The translations under genes were made by a program, and so were the position numbers. A DNA stretch of 64,000 bases from Roseomonas sp. (lineage in GTDB: Bacteria > Pseudomonadota > Alphaproteobacteria > Acetobacterales > Acetobacteraceae): positions 62,001 through 126,000 of the forward strand of contig JADCFN010000003.1 in assembly GCA_020249505.1 (NCBI GenBank), read 5' to 3'. The notes under the pieces are model-generated. The model had not been told where the DNA came from, ran no database searches, and worked only from the letters and a program-made list of their open reading frames with translations. Positions 8,666 to 16,874 of this stretch are shown piece by piece (the stretch's first letter is position 1; each line of letters opens with the position of its first letter).

Positions 8666-9130
8666 TCAATGCGCGTGGCCGCGGGCGCCAGCGGATTCAA
8701 CGCTGAGGGTCACTTGTACCTCCCCGGCGCGTTCAAAGCGCAGTGTCAGCGGCACGGTGGCCCCCTGGCGGAGTGGCTCGGTCAGGCCAATCAGCATGAT
8801 ATGCAGCCCGCCGGGGCGGAGATGCACCGTCTGGCCCGGCGGGATCGGGATATCCGCGACGGGGCGCATGCGCATGACATCGCCTTCACGGATATGGGTA
8901 TGGAGTTCCACCACGCGGGCGGCGGGGCTGGCGGCGGAAACCAACCTATCCGGCGTGGCGCCATTATTCCGCAGCGTCATGAAGCCTGCGCCATTGGCAT
9001 TAGCGCCGGCGGCGCGGGTCCAGGGATGGCCGATGGCGAGATCACCGACGGTGACATCATGATGGGCGAAGGCCGTGGCAGGGAGGGTCAGGATCAGGGC
9101 GCCGAGCGCACGGCGGGTCAGGGAGGACAT
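8666..9130 (-). CDS. PCu(A)C-type periplasmic copper chaperone
   Basis: 154 residues. Residues 1-22 are a signal peptide with twin arginines ([21 protein letters not shown]). The copper site of the family is visible in the ligand series His77/His79, Met86/Met88, His110 and Met112 ([25 protein letters not shown]). PCu(A)C proteins pass Cu(I) to the CuA centre of cytochrome oxidase in the periplasm. It is the last gene of a four-gene minus-strand copper group with DUF2946, YcnI and a small secreted protein. The C-terminal GARGHAH may add a weak metal site. Confidence 0.93.
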   Translation of the reverse strand: MSSLTRRALGALILTLPATAFAHHDVTVGDLAIGHPWTRAAGANANGAGFMTLRNNGATPDRLVSAASPAARVVELHTHIREGDVMRMRPVADIPIPPGQTVHLRPGGLHIMLIGLTEPLRQGATVPLTLRFERAGEVQVTLSVESAGARGHAH

Positions 9131-9156
9131 AGGGTTTCTCCTTCTTTCCAGGGGCT

Positions 9157-9522
9157 TCAGCCGCGCGGCGCGGGGGCAATGCCGCCCAGCCTTTGCAGCG
9201 TGATGGGGGGCGGGGCCAGGCCCAGCCGGGCTTCGATATGGCCGATCAGGCGCATAATGCCGGCGGCTTCACGGGTGCCCTGGGCGGGGTCCCCGGTTTC
9301 GCAGGCATCCCCGGCGCGGGAGAGTGCGGCCGCCAGCGCCGCTTTTTCAGGCGCGGGGAGTTGCGCCATGATGGCCTCAGCCGCCGCGCGAGTTGGGTGC
9401 AGGGCGCCCAGGCAAATCGTGGTCATTTCCGCATTGATTGCTTCCATATCGCAGGCGCGCGCCAAGGGGGGTGCCGCCAGGATCAGGGCAGCGAGTGGCA
9501 GGGTTTTCAGCATGGGGTGCAT
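9157..9522 (-). CDS. small secreted protein of the copper cluster
   Basis: 121 residues, unrecognised. The start at 9522 has GGAGG nine bases upstream, inside the end of the YcnI gene, and lies 2 bp after that gene's stop. A signal peptide covers about residues 1-22 (LPLAALILAAPPLARA), followed immediately by Cys-Asp, with two further cysteines (TICLGAL, DACETGD). The mature part is alanine-rich and predicted helical. Tight coupling to ycnI and the PCu(A)C gene suggests a periplasmic accessory role in copper handling; this is inference. An internal ATG at 9513 is a weaker alternative start. Confidence 0.7.
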   Translation of the reverse strand: MHPMLKTLPLAALILAAPPLARACDMEAINAEMTTICLGALHPTRAAAEAIMAQLPAPEKAALAAALSRAGDACETGDPAQGTREAAGIMRLIGHIEARLGLAPPPITLQRLGGIAPAPRG

Positions 9523-9524
9523 TC

Positions 9525-10067
9525 TCAGTGGCCTCCGGCAGTGCGGGGTGGGGTCAGGCGGAGTGAGGGTGCGGGGTAGCGGTAATCGGTGGTCCGCCGC
9601 CCGGCTTCGGGGATTTCTACCCAAGCGGCGGTGCCGCCGCCATCGCAATGCTGCACGGTTGGCAGCCAGATGGTTTCATCCGGGCGGTTCGGCGTGCGGA
9701 ACATGATGACGAATTCATCGTAATGCTCATTGGGAAGGAGGCCGCCTTCCCAGATGATCTGTGTGATCGCTTCCGTGATCATGCCGCCATGGCCATCGGA
9801 AATGGGGGGGGCGAGTGGTTGGCGGGTGATGGCGATGCGCCAGCCAGCTTTCGGCATGGGCCGCGCGGTGGTGGTGCCTTCCGGCAGTGTCACGGTCACG
9901 CGGATGGTGGCTTGCTGGCCGCAGCCATGCGGCACGCGAAAAGCCGCGCGCAGCGTGCCATTGGCCTGGGCCTGGGGTGGGTCGATGGTGACATGGGCTG
10001 CCGCCGGTGTGGCAAGCAGCAGCGCGCAAATTGCGGCGAGACGCCGCGCATGATGGGTGTGGAACAC
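9525..10067 (-). CDS. YcnI-family (DUF1775) copper-associated protein
   Basis: 180 residues with a signal peptide ending at TPAAAHVT, so the mature protein starts at the conserved His that binds copper in YcnI-like proteins. The DUF1775 core follows: FRVPHGCGQQATIRVTVTLPEG, then MPKAGWRI, IIWEGGLLPNEHYDEFVIMF. The usual C-terminal membrane helix of actinobacterial members is absent, as in many proteobacterial versions. It is the second gene of the copper group and is followed after 2 bp by the small secreted protein gene. Confidence 0.9.
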   Translation of the reverse strand: MFHTHHARRLAAICALLLATPAAAHVTIDPPQAQANGTLRAAFRVPHGCGQQATIRVTVTLPEGTTTARPMPKAGWRIAITRQPLAPPISDGHGGMITEAITQIIWEGGLLPNEHYDEFVIMFRTPNRPDETIWLPTVQHCDGGGTAAWVEIPEAGRRTTDYRYPAPSLRLTPPRTAGGH

Positions 10068-10126
10068 GTAATTTCTCCTGAGGTCGAATGACGGGACGGC
10101 TGGTGGCCGCCCGCATTCGGGCGGCC

Positions 10127-10534
10127 TCAGGAGAAGGTTGGGGGACCTGTCGGTTCGTAAGGCGGTGCGCGCGCCGCCGGGCGCCAGCCGGTATCACCAG
10201 CGGCGAACCACATGATGGCGCTGCCGGGTTCCGCCGGGGTGGAAAGCATGGGCGGGGCGGGGAGATCCGCCTGCGGCAGGGCATGGCAGGCAAGGCAGAA
10301 GCCCTGATGCGCTTCTGGGGCGGGCAATTCCTCCCCGTTTGTGCCCAGATGCACGGTGCGATCCCCATCCGGGGAGCAAATCACCGTCGCCATCCCCGCA
10401 TTTGCCACATGGGCAAGGCAAAGCGCCGGCGCGAGGACGGTCTGCACAAGCAGCAGAGCCGAGATCAGGCGCGCTAGGAAGGTGGCGGGGTGTTTCACGG
10501 GAAACGGCTTAATCCGGCGGGCGGGGGATGCCAA
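10127..10534 (-). CDS. DUF2946-like membrane/periplasmic protein
   Basis: 135 residues. A hydrophobic segment at about 20-42 (LARLISALLLVQTVLAPALCLAH) serves as signal or anchor. A later FCLACHALP motif and an earlier ICSPDG give the spaced Cys/His pattern seen in DUF2946 proteins, which commonly sit beside PCu(A)C or TonB copper genes. No catalytic activity is known. It heads the copper group on the minus strand, 59 bp before ycnI. Metal binding is inference from the Cys/His pattern and neighbours. Confidence 0.72.
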   Translation of the reverse strand: MASPARRIKPFPVKHPATFLARLISALLLVQTVLAPALCLAHVANAGMATVICSPDGDRTVHLGTNGEELPAPEAHQGFCLACHALPQADLPAPPMLSTPAEPGSAIMWFAAGDTGWRPAARAPPYEPTGPPTFS

Positions 10535-10876
10535 GGCCTTGAATCTAGCTTGTCGGTAGCGAGGATTCGCTTATTGCCACGCAGCCCGCGATTTCGGTTC
10601 CTCAGTACGATCACATAAACCGTAATGCTTGTCCGGAGGGGCTGTAACGCGGGTGACTGCGCCATTTGTGTTGGGGACGGAAGACTCGTGCTTACTGAGC
10701 CCAGTACACCGATCTCTAATCGATCCGACGCTCGGTATCTGATTTTCTTGGGCTGGCCGCGCGACGGCGAGTCAACATCGCAGCAGCCTAAAAAATGAGA
10801 AAACTGGCGTTGAGTGTGCGCTGGCGGATAACGGGGACTAAGACTCTCGCGTACGCAAATGGGAAAAGAGAATCAA
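10535..10876. other. intergenic region, no supported gene
   Basis: 342 bp between the DUF2946 gene and the Mrr-like nuclease gene. I see no tRNA, no convincing ORF with a ribosome binding site and no inverted repeat. Composition drops relative to the copper cluster. A short frame at about 10800-10900 on the plus strand is open but has no start signal and no recognisable family. It marks the left side of an accessory patch (10535-14830). Confidence 0.4.
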
Positions 10877-11797
10877 TCAGATCACGCCGGTGAATAGATT
10901 GCGCACTGGGACATACGCAGCGTTTGTTTCCAAAGCGTAGCGGCGCTTACGAGCGATTACGTCAGAAAGCCTGAGTTTACCCTCAAGGATGTGAAAAAGG
11001 TCAAGGGAATCCATGCAGATGATACTAGTTCGCTTTCCGCGCGCGAACGCTTCCAAACCATCTGGAGAGAAGGTGCCATAGCTAACAAACAATCCGAGTG
11101 CTCCTGTAGCCTTACCATCGACCTTGCCTGCGAAGGCTAACAAATCGGCTTGCCCTACAGGGTGATCCTGCCATTTCGCTTCAAGAAGATAGACTTCCTG
11201 CCCCAGCTGAAAGCTTCCGTCGATTTGTTCTCCGACCAGCCGGAACGATCGTCTTGGTAGGAGGCCATTTAACTCGAATAGGGAAGATAAGAAGGTCTCG
11301 AACGCAAAGCCCCTTTGTTGTGCCTTCATGTTAGATAGGCGCAACAGTTCTTCCTGTAGCAACTTCAGTTTTGACACATCTATGCCTGCAAAAACTGCGT
11401 TACTAGCCTGCGCCCCATCTCTTGGCAGGCTATCCAGAAGGGCTGCATCGTGTAGTGCAGGTATTCGGAAACCGACTTTTAGGAGAATTCCATTTAGGGC
11501 CGCAACATCCTCTCTAGTAAGCGGTTTATCTTTGCTTAGACGATATGTATGACTTCGCTCAACGATCTTTTCAATTAAGGGAGAAAACTTACCTGTCCCA
11601 CCATCAAGAACTCCCTCAAGAAGATATCGAAGGGCCGTAAGCTTGCTCCCTTCTCTCCAAAAACGTTGCAGGCCTAGTTCTGTCATAATACCAAAAAACG
11701 ACAGACGCTGATCGGCAAGGGGCGGCCGCGTCTTGGGAAGAAATTCGCAGAGGTGTGAAGCCAATTCATCAAGCGCAAGTTGCCTTTGTAATGACAT
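10877..11797 (-). CDS. Mrr-like restriction endonuclease domain protein
   Basis: 306 residues. The C-terminal third carries a PD-(D/E)XK nuclease pattern: Asp193 in GEQIDGSF, then Glu206 and Lys208 in VYLLEAKW, and the following ADLLAFAGKVDGK and GLFVSYGTFSPDGLEAF, typical of Mrr_cat domains. All three catalytic residues are present. The N-terminal ~170 residues are helical and not recognised; they could bind DNA or a partner. The gene stands alone with no methyltransferase nearby and has a lower GC content than the copper genes, suggesting acquisition. The start at 11797 has GGGGGA 11 bases upstream. A type IV (modified-DNA) restriction role is plausible but unproven. Confidence 0.8.
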   Translation of the reverse strand: MSLQRQLALDELASHLCEFLPKTRPPLADQRLSFFGIMTELGLQRFWREGSKLTALRYLLEGVLDGGTGKFSPLIEKIVERSHTYRLSKDKPLTREDVAALNGILLKVGFRIPALHDAALLDSLPRDGAQASNAVFAGIDVSKLKLLQEELLRLSNMKAQQRGFAFETFLSSLFELNGLLPRRSFRLVGEQIDGSFQLGQEVYLLEAKWQDHPVGQADLLAFAGKVDGKATGALGLFVSYGTFSPDGLEAFARGKRTSIICMDSLDLFHILEGKLRLSDVIARKRRYALETNAAYVPVRNLFTGVI

Positions 11798-11832
11798 TTT
11801 GGGTTAGTCCCCCTTAATCGACATCAATGCGT

Positions 11833-12114
11833 CTATAGCAAGAAGGCAAGCGCAGTAGGATCGGTGCTGCGGCGCCCCTGTTTTCAGTTTTTCACGGTCG
11901 CCGCTGAGATGCTAAAGCGCTTCTCAAATGCCCTGGCGAAACGTGCCACGCGCTTGTGGATGGCGCGAATGCGGTTGGGCGGCATGCGATCAAAGTTGAC
12001 AACCTCCAGCGCCACATCGCCGCGCTTCCAGGCCACCGCCTCGCGCAGCCCTTCCAGCAAACCTTCACCGAAACTCGGCTCCTTGCTTTTACCGACCATC
12101 AGCCACCCCCTCAC
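11833..12114 (-). pseudogene. HTH antitoxin/regulator-like gene broken by nonsense codons
   Basis: The frame starting at 12114 reads through GEGLLEGLREAVAWKRGDVALEVV and a helix-turn-helix approach ending SISAATVKN, then hits TGA at 11884-11886. Reading past it gives KQGRRSTDPTALAFL before TAG at 11833. In the family of antitoxin-like HTH proteins I recognise, this position reads VKNWEQGRR-PDPTA, so the TGA sits exactly where a conserved Trp (TGG) belongs. A second stop follows. The gene overlaps the end of thpR by 4 bp. No toxin gene is next to it. The 76-residue truncated product might still be made but would lack the recognition helix end. Confidence 0.72.
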
Positions 12115-12662
12115 GCCGCCACCCTTGCCACCAAATCGTAATCCACCTCCGGCGTATAGACCGAAGCCTCCTTCCCAAGCCGGGACGAAAACAGCGTGAA
12201 ATGCTCCACCTCCACCGGTGTCGCGCGGAACAGATTATAGGCCTGCACAAAAGCCATCAGTTTTTCCGGCGCGGCGCGTTCGGTGCGCGCCAGCGTCACA
12301 TGGGGCGAAAAGCGCTTGCGCTCCGGCGGCAGCCCCACACGCTGCAAAGCGGTTTCCACCTTGGTCTGCAAATGGGTCAGCGCGTCCTTGCGCTCCGCGC
12401 CCACCCAAAGCGATTGGATGCGCCCGGCTTTCTCGAATGTGCCAACGCCGGCAAGCTGCAAGGTGAAGGGCCGCGCGCGGATCGCCATCAGCGCGTCATC
12501 CACTTCTTGCGCGCGCCAGGGCTCAATCTCCCCGATGAAGCGCAACGTCAGGTGGTAATTGTCAGGCGGCACCCAGCGCGCGCCGGGAATGCCGCCAACC
12601 AGGCCCGCGATTTCCGCCCGCAGCGTGGCCGGCAAGGCAAGGGCGACGAAAAGACGCAGCAT
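12111..12662 (-). CDS. thpR: RNA 2',3'-cyclic phosphodiesterase
   Basis: 183 residues of the 2H phosphoesterase / LigT family. Both catalytic HxTx motifs are present: HLTLRFIGE at about residues 40-48 and HVTLARTE at about 126-133. The family opens 2',3'-cyclic phosphate on RNA and can ligate tRNA halves in vitro. The start at MLRLFVALALP fits the usual N-terminus; the frame is open 19 codons further upstream but without homology. The preceding 540 bp hold no supported gene, so it probably has its own promoter. Confidence 0.92.
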   Translation of the reverse strand: MLRLFVALALPATLRAEIAGLVGGIPGARWVPPDNYHLTLRFIGEIEPWRAQEVDDALMAIRARPFTLQLAGVGTFEKAGRIQSLWVGAERKDALTHLQTKVETALQRVGLPPERKRFSPHVTLARTERAAPEKLMAFVQAYNLFRATPVEVEHFTLFSSRLGKEASVYTPEVDYDLVARVAA

Positions 12663-13204
12663 GGCGAGGGCCCTTCTGGTGCGATTCGCTCCCGAATCTA
12701 GAGTATCCTTGACAGTCAAGCCACCCTTGCTTGCCAGTTACACGCTTTTTTGAGTAGCCCATTTGCAAGGAATGATGAGCTTTCGCATAGCGGCGCTGAT
12801 GCCGGCGATGCCTGGCAGGGAACTTTGGATAAAGACGCGCTGGACCAGGTCATGATCACCATGGATGGACGCGCTGATTTGCGCATCAACAGCCTGCCTC
12901 TACGCCTCAAAATCTGCTTCGGGCGGGCGGCGCTGCGGCGCTTGAGAAACCGTCGCGTGGTGGCTCTGGCCCAGGTCAGGGCCGCGGCTTGATCCTTGAA
13001 TCCGAATGCGACGGGCGCGGTTTTTCGGAGCCGGTCAACATGCCCAGGCGCCTGATGGTGCGATTCATGCTAACCTTTCCCTACCCAAAACTGCCCCCGC
13101 GCACCACTAGCCCTATATTTGATGGGCCGATTCACGCCGCTGTTGGGAATCGACAGCAGCGACCGGACCACTAGCAGAAATGGCCCGCAGGTCGCGGAAC
13201 AGCA
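12663..13204. other. intergenic region with possible degraded coding sequence
   Basis: 542 bp between thpR and the MscS gene. A plus-strand frame at 12750-12992 and a minus-strand frame at 12716-12910 are open, but neither has a good start or a recognised family. The plus frame (DQVMITMDGRADLRINSLPLRL) has a protein-like composition, so it may be a relic. No RNA gene or hairpin is evident. Confidence 0.35.
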
Positions 13205-14311
13205 TCAAATGGTGCTGGTCTTGGTATTCTCGGACAGAAGCTCCATGATACGTAGCAAAAGATCCTCCTGTATTTGCAGGAATTCCTCCTCATTCCTTAC
13301 AGCCACGTGGGCGAAAAAATGAATGGCGCCGGCATCATGTTCCAGCGCGGTCAAGCGAACATGCGGCAGCCCGCCTGATTTTTCGATTGCTTGGTGTTCT
13401 TCCAGTAATTTCCTCAGGGTCGCCAGCAAGGCTATTGTCTGCGATACATTTGCCCCGGTAGGCAGATTTACGCGATGTTCAAAGGGAAAATTTCTACGTG
13501 CCGAAAGATTATTTACATATGCACGGGCGATATCGGCATTGGGCACAGTTGTAAGCGTGCCATCTGTTGCGCGAATACGTGTGGAACGTGGACCGATCGA
13601 TTCGACAACGCCATTAAGGTCATTGAAGCGGATGGCATCTTTCACACGAAAGGGTCGGTCAGCAAAAATGGCCACGCCACCAAGGAGATTTTCAACAGTC
13701 GACTGAGAGGCCAGAGCAAGGGCCAAACTGCCAACACCGAGGCCCGCGACAACGCCAAGAACCGGCAGGCCCAGATCATTGGCACCATAGACCAATATTG
13801 TTGCTCCACTGATAAAGCCTGAAATGCGCGCCAGCAACCGCAATAGATGCGCGTCATAGCCGTCATCCGGGATACGCGGGGAAGCAATAATAGATTCGGC
13901 CAAAAGACGGCAAGTCAGCGTTGTGACCCAGGCAGCGGCAACATAAAGAAGCAGTGTTGTCGCAAGGGATTCAATGTCGGAAAGGAGCCCAGTAAGATTA
14001 ATCTGGCGATCAATTACATAATGCGACAGGCTGATCGAAAGTGCCAGTACCGCTGGCACAGTTAGCCAGCGCATGATCCGGGGGATTTGCGCAGGGCCAC
14101 GCGTTAGGCGCCGAATTCTGCGAATCCAGATGAAAACCAGGAAAAGCGCCAGAGCAAACACCGTCATTGAGCAGAGAATTTTCCACGTGGCCGCTTCCAG
14201 AATGGGTCTACGGAGCCATTGAGGCAGGCTATCAATCATGCGCTGCGGGATAAGCGGGCCAGCGATTTCAATCTGTGCCCGCCGCCAATGTGTCAGTATG
14301 GCAGGTCTCAA
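13205..14311 (-). CDS. MscS-type mechanosensitive channel, 3' part of a gene split by an in-frame stop
   Basis: 368 residues of the small-conductance mechanosensitive channel family. Several transmembrane segments lie at about 45-65, 80-102, 115-140 and 165-190. The pore-lining helix is VVAGLGVGSLALALASQSTVENLLGG, and the beta domain follows as FADRPFRVKDAIRFNDLNGVVESIG. It would release solutes under membrane tension. The only in-frame start near the beginning is TTG at 14311, with no good ribosome binding site. The 11 codons upstream are homologous-looking coding sequence joined in the same frame to the preceding ORF through a single TAA (14342-14344). I therefore read 13205-14830 as one ancestral gene; the channel domain may be poorly expressed. 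Confidence 0.8.
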   Translation of the reverse strand: MRPAILTHWRRAQIEIAGPLIPQRMIDSLPQWLRRPILEAATWKILCSMTVFALALFLVFIWIRRIRRLTRGPAQIPRIMRWLTVPAVLALSISLSHYVIDRQINLTGLLSDIESLATTLLLYVAAAWVTTLTCRLLAESIIASPRIPDDGYDAHLLRLLARISGFISGATILVYGANDLGLPVLGVVAGLGVGSLALALASQSTVENLLGGVAIFADRPFRVKDAIRFNDLNGVVESIGPRSTRIRATDGTLTTVPNADIARAYVNNLSARRNFPFEHRVNLPTGANVSQTIALLATLRKLLEEHQAIEKSGGLPHVRLTALEHDAGAIHFFAHVAVRNEEEFLQIQEDLLLRIMELLSENTKTSTI

Positions 14312-14341
14312 GGGCGGGTGATCAATGATCGCAAGATAGTA

Positions 14342-14830
14342 TTAGCTCAAGCGCGCGACAGTCGCTGCAGAAAAGCGAAAATCGGGCGGCGCATCACCCT
14401 GACTTACCCGCTTAATACGAAGCTCCGTGCCGGGAATGGTCCAACGGCTGGGGATCGGTGTGCTTGCCTGCTCCGGAGCGCCGGGAGTGGTTTCTGCCGC
14501 AATATCGGGTAACCGCAAAAAAATATCCGCGAGCTCAATCAATGATCGCGCTCCCACCTTTGTTTGTGTCGCAGGTGGTACATTGCTCATGTCGAGCAAT
14601 TGATCGGCGGCGCGCCGCACCGCGATGATCAGGGCGCGCTGGGTACGGTCGCTAGGGTTAGAGCGGTAGGCCTCATACAGTGTGGCGATACGCTGCTTTT
14701 CTTGGTGGAAGGATCGCATGGTTGCATAAGGGCTCGACGTATCGAGGGCGGGGAGCAGGCCGGCCGAAGTTCCAAAGGGCAGCAGAACAAAAATCAACAA
14801 GAAAAATCCGGTAATGACACGTTGGGTCAT
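14342..14830 (-). CDS. periplasmic N-terminal part of the split MscS gene
   Basis: 162 residues with a signal peptide (about 1-24, FFLLIFVLLPFGTSA). The block SPYATMRSFHQEKQRI, then VPPATQTKVG, LADIFLRLPDI, WTIPGTELRIKRV and FRFSAATVARL, is the pattern I know from the N-terminal periplasmic extension of larger proteobacterial MscS proteins. It ends at TAA exactly where such proteins run on into the membrane domain, and the downstream channel ORF is in the same frame. The ATG at 14830 has AAAGG upstream and is preferred over the GTG at 14851. It could be a truncated secreted product or the front of a read-through protein. Confidence 0.7.
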   Translation of the reverse strand: MTQRVITGFFLLIFVLLPFGTSAGLLPALDTSSPYATMRSFHQEKQRIATLYEAYRSNPSDRTQRALIIAVRRAADQLLDMSNVPPATQTKVGARSLIELADIFLRLPDIAAETTPGAPEQASTPIPSRWTIPGTELRIKRVSQGDAPPDFRFSAATVARLS

Positions 14831-14899
14831 GAGCAACTTGCCTTTCAGCACATGCGTCGAGTAGATAATCTGTGCCGGTTTTGGATCAATCCCGACTGC

Positions 14900-15670
14900 C
14901 TATTCGTCCAGTGATTCCGGCAAATACCCGGTGCGCAGCACGTGCGGCCAGGCGTGATTGGCGCCCACCGCTTCGGCCCGCTGGGCCGCAGCTTCCCAGT
15001 CATAGACAATGGAAACCAGCTCGGCCATCGGCTTCACCCCTTCCGCCACATGAATAATGGCGTAGCGTGCATGGGGTGATCGTGCCTCGGCACGGTGCGG
15101 ATGATCGCCGCGCGTCACGCGAAAGCCGGGCAGGCCAAGGCTGCCGGGATTGACCACCAAGGGGCCATCGCCCGGCATATGGATGATGCTCGATTGATGG
15201 CTGTGGCCGCACAGCACCACGCGCGCGGCCATGCCATCCTCGCCCAGTCTTTCGCGAATGGCGGAAAGCGGCGATGGCACCAGAATGCCATGGCGGGGGT
15301 CTTCCAATAGGTTCCGCACATCGGATGATGGCGTGCCATGGCAGGCAAGCACGCCGGGCGCGGGCGTCAGACGTTCTGGCAATTCATAGAGCCAGGCGCG
15401 CTGATCGGCGGTGGTTTCCTGAAAGGCAAAGCCATCCTGGCCCTTCAGCCCCTCGGCCACGCGATCTGTCAGCCAACGATCATGATTGCCGCGGATGGTG
15501 GGAATATTCCGCTCCATCAGCAACCGCGTCGTCTCCCCAGGCCAGCACATGCCGGAAGCGCAATCGCCAAGGCAGATAATGTCTTCAATGCCGCGCCGTG
15601 CGATGTCATCCAAAGCCGCTTCAAGCGCGGCCAGATTGCCATGGATATCGGAAATCACCGCAAGGCGCAT
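14900..15670 (-). CDS. metallophosphoesterase family protein
   Basis: 256 residues with all calcineurin-like phosphoesterase motifs in order: SDIHGN (residues 7-12), LGDC (about 35-38), GNHD (about 61-64), ACHGTPS, CGHSHQ and NPGSLG. It is of the YfcE/MJ0936 type, a cytosolic dinuclear-metal enzyme. Substrate is not predictable; phosphodiesters or diadenosine tetraphosphate are possible. Conserved residues are all present and the length is slightly above the family norm. It stands between the split channel gene and the STAS-like gene on the minus strand. Confidence 0.9.
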   Translation of the reverse strand: MRLAVISDIHGNLAALEAALDDIARRGIEDIICLGDCASGMCWPGETTRLLMERNIPTIRGNHDRWLTDRVAEGLKGQDGFAFQETTADQRAWLYELPERLTPAPGVLACHGTPSSDVRNLLEDPRHGILVPSPLSAIRERLGEDGMAARVVLCGHSHQSSIIHMPGDGPLVVNPGSLGLPGFRVTRGDHPHRAEARSPHARYAIIHVAEGVKPMAELVSIVYDWEAAAQRAEAVGANHAWPHVLRTGYLPESLDE

Positions 15671-15763
15671 GGTCTGGTTTCCTGTTTGGGGAAACCATCA
15701 TGCCATGAAGGGCCGTCAAGGTGAAAGGTTACGACGCGCTTCGGTTCAAATGCCCCAGCCCCT

Positions 15764-16135
15764 TCACCCCGTGGCGTCACCGCGCAGCCAAGCCAAGGCC
15801 GCTGGCCTTTCGTCCCAATGGAAGCGCCGCGCCGCCGGCGGCAGCGCAAAATCAATCAGCTTCGCGACGATGCTGGCGACATCGCTATCGGTCACAAAGG
15901 CCACGCGATCGATCCGCCCGGCATGGATGCGGATAAAATCCTTATGGGCCAGCATGGTTGCCAAACCGTCCCAGCCGGGCAGGGCGCGGGTATCAATCAT
16001 CAGCCCCTTCAGCCGGCCAGCCTTTTCCAGATAGGGATCAAGCAGTCCGGAGAGCTCTGCCAGTTCAGCCTGGCTCAGCGGCGCCACGGGTTCAATCACG
16101 AGGTCACCTGCCTCGCGGTCCAGTTGCATCTGCAT
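15764..16135 (-). CDS. SpoIIAA-like (STAS/SEC14-type) protein
   Basis: 123 residues of the SpoIIAA-like family (LDREAGDLVIEPVAPLSQAEL, GLMIDTRALPGWDGL, RVAFVTDSDVASIVAKLIDF). These small cytosolic proteins share the anti-sigma-antagonist fold but are not shown to act in sigma regulation. No conserved phosphorylatable serine is evident at the usual STAS site, so regulatory phosphorylation should not be assumed. It precedes the phosphoesterase gene by 93 bp on the same strand. Confidence 0.8.
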   Translation of the reverse strand: MQMQLDREAGDLVIEPVAPLSQAELAELSGLLDPYLEKAGRLKGLMIDTRALPGWDGLATMLAHKDFIRIHAGRIDRVAFVTDSDVASIVAKLIDFALPPAARRFHWDERPAALAWLRGDATG

Positions 16136-16301
16136 GGGTCACACCTTCCCAAAAACGGATTGAGCGCTTGCGGGCATGGGCTTTCGGCACATGCGGCGGC
16201 GCCAGTGCATTTATGGCGCCGGGGGCTTGAAATCCGATTTCGTGCTTCGCGGCGCTGACTCAGATCAAATAAGCGCCTGATGAGCAAAAATGGCCGCTGG
16301 C

Positions 16302-16856
16302 CTAGCCCACCAGCCGCCTGACCGTCGCCACCAATTCCGGCGCATCCCAGGCCGCTTCGCCTTCCAGCCGCGCCACTTCCCGCCCCGCCCGGTCAATAAT
16401 CACCGTGGTCGGCAGACCGCGCGCCCCCAAGGCCCGCGCCGCCGCGCCGCGTGGGTCTAGCCATATGGCGAGTTCCTTCAAGCCAAGCCGCTGATAGAAC
16501 GGCTCCACCTGCGCTCGCCCGCCACGATCGGAAGACAGCGCCAGCACGGTAATGCGTTCCGCCCGCAGCATGGCTTGCAGCCGGTCCAGCGCCGGCATTT
16601 CCGCTACACAGGGCGGGCACCAGGTGGCCCAGAGATTGATGACCAGCCCCTGCCCGGCAAAGGCCGCCAGCCCCGTCTCCTTGCCATCCGCATCGGTGAA
16701 GGTAATCGCCGCCGCCGGCGCTGGGCTGGCAGCTTCGCGCAATTTCTCCAGCCCCTTCGCTGCCCACCCTTGCCGCGACAGACCGGGCGCGAGTAGGGTC
16801 ACGCCAATCAAGGCCGGGGCGCAGAACATCGCGGAACGGCGGTTCAAAACAGGCAC
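16302..16856 (-). CDS. TlpA-family thiol:disulfide oxidoreductase
   Basis: 184 residues from a GTG at 16856 with GGGAG upstream. The thioredoxin fold has the active site WCPPC, Cys80 and Cys83, within [17 protein letters not shown], and the cis-Pro region [12 protein letters not shown]. An N-terminal [21 protein letters not shown] stretch looks like a signal peptide or anchor, placing the domain in the periplasm, where TlpA proteins reduce cytochrome-c and oxidase Cys pairs. The frame is open further upstream but that part overlaps argH on the other strand. It diverges from argH with 18 bp between starts, so the two share a very short control region. Confidence 0.88.
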   Translation of the reverse strand: MPVLNRRSAMFCAPALIGVTLLAPGLSRQGWAAKGLEKLREAASPAPAAAITFTDADGKETGLAAFAGQGLVINLWATWCPPCVAEMPALDRLQAMLRAERITVLALSSDRGGRAQVEPFYQRLGLKELAIWLDPRGAAARALGARGLPTTVIIDRAGREVARLEGEAAWDAPELVATVRRLVG

Positions 16857-16874
16857 GAAAGACACTCCCTTCGC

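Noticed and set aside
10535-10876. Possible tRNA or attachment site
   Set aside because: No cloverleaf arms or CCA-like end could be formed, and no direct repeat flanks the region.
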